Shown here: piece after piece, positions 62,528 to 64,000 of the stretch
Position numbering within the stretch: the first letter of the stretch is position 1
Layout: every line of letters begins with the position of its first letter
Assembly (NCBI RefSeq): GCF_000735605.1
Contig: NZ_JPKG01000004.1
Location: 62,001 to 126,000 of the forward strand
Source of the DNA: Allobosea sp. LC85
GTDB lineage: Bacteria; Pseudomonadota; Alphaproteobacteria; Rhizobiales; Beijerinckiaceae
Direction of reading: 5' to 3'
Length of the DNA: 64,000 nucleotides
Notes under the pieces: model-generated
What the model was told of the DNA's origin: nothing
The model's input: the letters and a program-made list of their open reading frames with translations, nothing else
The model's database searches: none
Made by a program: the position numbers and the translations under genes

Positions 62528-63877
62528 ATGACCCGTGAACTTCACCTCAATCTCTTCATCAACGGTCGCGGCCATCACGAGGCGGCCTGGCGTCACGACG
62601 GCTCGACGCGGCAAGCACTGACCGACGTCGCCTATTACCGCGATCTGGCGCTGGCGGCCGAGAAAGCCAGGCTCGATTCCGTCTTCTTCGCCGATCATGT
62701 CGCGCTCGGCGACGAACTGGAGCATGCCGCGCGCGGCGAGCTCGAACCGCTGACGCTGCTCGGCGCGCTCTCTGCCCTGACCGAGCGCATCGGGCTGATC
62801 GCGACGGCTTCGACGACCTATAGCGAGCCCTACAATCTCGCCCGCCAGCTTGCCTCGCTCGATCATCTCAGCGGCGGCCGCATCGGGTGGAACATCGTGA
62901 CCTCCTGGGCGCCGGCGGCCGCGGGGAATTTCGGTCAGGAGCAGCAGGCCGGGATCGACCAGCGCTACGAGCGGGCCCATGAGTTCGTCGAGGTCGCTTC
63001 GAAACTCTGGGACAGCTGGGCGACGGACGCGATCCTGGATGATCGCGAGACCGGGCATTTCGCCCGGCGCGAGCGCATCCGCCGCGCCGATCACCGTGGC
63101 ACGCATTTCGGCGTCGCGGGTGCGCTGAACATCCCGCGCTCGCCGCAGGGGCGGCCCGTCTTCGTCCAGGCCGGCGCCTCGACCGATGGCCGCGCCTTCG
63201 CCGCCCGCTATGCCGAGGCGATCTTCACCGCGCATCTCACCAAGGAGAGCGCCATCGCCTTCTACTCCGACATCAAGTCGCAAGCCCGCGCGCTCGGACG
63301 CCGGGGCGACCAGGTTGTCATCCTGCCCGGCATCAGCGCGGCGATCGGCTCGACCGAGGCCGAGGCGAAGCGGGTCTGGGAGGAGCTGAACGAACTGTCC
63401 CATCCGACAGTCGGGCTGTCGCGCCTCTCGAACCGCTTCGGCGGTCACGACTTCTCGCATCTGAAGCTCGACCAGGTGCTGTCGGTCGCGGATTTTCCCG
63501 ATCCCGCGCAGGTCCAGGCGTCGCGCAGCCGGGCGCAGGCGATCACCGCCCTTGTCGGGCGCGAGCGGCCGACGCTGCGCGGCCTGCTGCACAGCCTCGC
63601 CGGAGCGCGCGGGCACTTCACCGCGACCGGTACGCCCGAGCAGATCGCGGATGTGATCGAGGACTGGTTCGCCTCGGGCGCGGCCGACGGTTTCAACGTC
63701 ATGCCGCCGATCCTGCCGAGCCAGTTCGCGCTCTTCACCAGCGAGGTCGTGCCATTGCTGCAGAAGCGGGGATTGTTCCGGACCGAGTATGGCGAGGGCA
63801 CGTTGCGCCAGCGTCTCGGTCTCGATCCGGTGCCGAGCCGCTTCGAGCTTCAGGCACCGCTGCAAAGATCCGCCTGA
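62528..63877 (+). CDS. FMN-dependent LLM-class monooxygenase (NtaA/SnaA/DszA-type)
   Basis: 449 residues of the bacterial luciferase-like family. It starts LHLNLFINGRGHHEAAWRHD and has ARLDSVFFADHVALGD, LASLDHLSGGRIGWNIVTSW and RPVFVQAGASTDGRAFAARY, all usual in NtaA/DszA-type enzymes. These use reduced FMN from a separate reductase to cleave C-S or C-N bonds. It follows the sulfonate-type importer, so an imported organosulfur compound or chelator is the likely substrate. No flavin reductase gene is in view. Confidence 0.9.
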   Translation: MTRELHLNLFINGRGHHEAAWRHDGSTRQALTDVAYYRDLALAAEKARLDSVFFADHVALGDELEHAARGELEPLTLLGALSALTERIGLIATASTTYSEPYNLARQLASLDHLSGGRIGWNIVTSWAPAAAGNFGQEQQAGIDQRYERAHEFVEVASKLWDSWATDAILDDRETGHFARRERIRRADHRGTHFGVAGALNIPRSPQGRPVFVQAGASTDGRAFAARYAEAIFTAHLTKESAIAFYSDIKSQARALGRRGDQVVILPGISAAIGSTEAEAKRVWEELNELSHPTVGLSRLSNRFGGHDFSHLKLDQVLSVADFPDPAQVQASRSRAQAITALVGRERPTLRGLLHSLAGARGHFTATGTPEQIADVIEDWFASGAADGFNVMPPILPSQFALFTSEVVPLLQKRGLFRTEYGEGTLRQRLGLDPVPSRFELQAPLQRSA

Positions 63878-64000
63878 TCGGCTGGCTCTGGGCGCTGCTT
63901 CCGTGGCGAGCGAAAGGAAGGGCGCACACGGCCGGTGACCTTCATCGCAACGCCAGCGGAACAAGCGCCGACTGGGTCGGCGAGAGCTGCCCGTCGGGCC

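Overview
This 64 kb window is bacterial chromosome, about two-thirds G+C. It carries mostly alphaproteobacterial (Hyphomicrobiales-type) genes: many ABC importers, LysR/GntR/LacI regulators, DUF2270, DUF6152 and YkvA proteins, and dispersed 'gagcatcgg.ccgaaaag' palindromes typical of rhizobial relatives. A soil or rhizosphere member near Bosea or another Rhizobiales lineage fits best; this is inference from gene style, not a database match. No rRNA, tRNA, CRISPR array, phage or intact insertion sequence was seen.

Layout. 1-4.0 kb (minus): PotA/PotD-type ABC import genes with an FAD amine/amino-acid oxidase and a HAD dehalogenase-like protein, divergent from a LysR gene at 4.1 kb. 5.4-11.3 kb: a MOSC protein, a hydantoinase/oxoprolinase A-B pair and a LysR gene. 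11.6-16.6 kb (plus): an unusual trio of leaderless S8 protease, tandem-cyclase/TPR protein and PAP2/haloperoxidase-fold protein. 16.6-29.8 kb: a ureide (biuret / 1-carboxybiuret / allophanate) nitrogen-scavenging cluster with NCS2 permease, AtzG, AtzE, BiuH-like hydrolase, AtzF, AtzH-like protein, GntR regulator and a complete peptide-type ABC importer. I find two good sigma-54 promoters here, shared sequence motifs in two control regions, and a long dyad in the permease leader. 30.1 kb: a racemase-fold protein lacking both usual catalytic cysteines. 31.1-39.8 kb (plus): an alpha-galactoside operon with LacI regulator and perfect operator, ABC importer, GH4 glycosidase and a galactose-dehydrogenase-like enzyme, followed by a signal-less binding-protein-like gene.

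39.8-49.5 kb: an autotransporter remnant, a CorC/HlyC-type protein, a thioredoxin-fold/2OG-oxygenase fusion, a DUF6152 plus small membrane protein pair, an O-antigen ligase-like protein, an acyltransferase, a SulP transporter and a YkvA protein. 49.5-58.4 kb is rich in remains: a truncated arsH, a frameshifted amidohydrolase tail, an AraC tail, a multiply frameshifted LysR gene and a decayed copy of a LysR/cupin control region. Intact genes sit among them (XRE regulator, N-carbamoyl-D-amino acid hydrolase with LysR, DUF2270, cupin, a 41-residue lipoprotein, NarL-type regulator). 58.4-63.9 kb: a DUF2279 protein and a sulfonate-type ABC importer with an FMN monooxygenase.

Taken together, the window is an accessory catabolic region specialised in scavenging nitrogen, sulfur and carbon from small organic compounds. 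Most enzyme sets are paired with their own importer and regulator.
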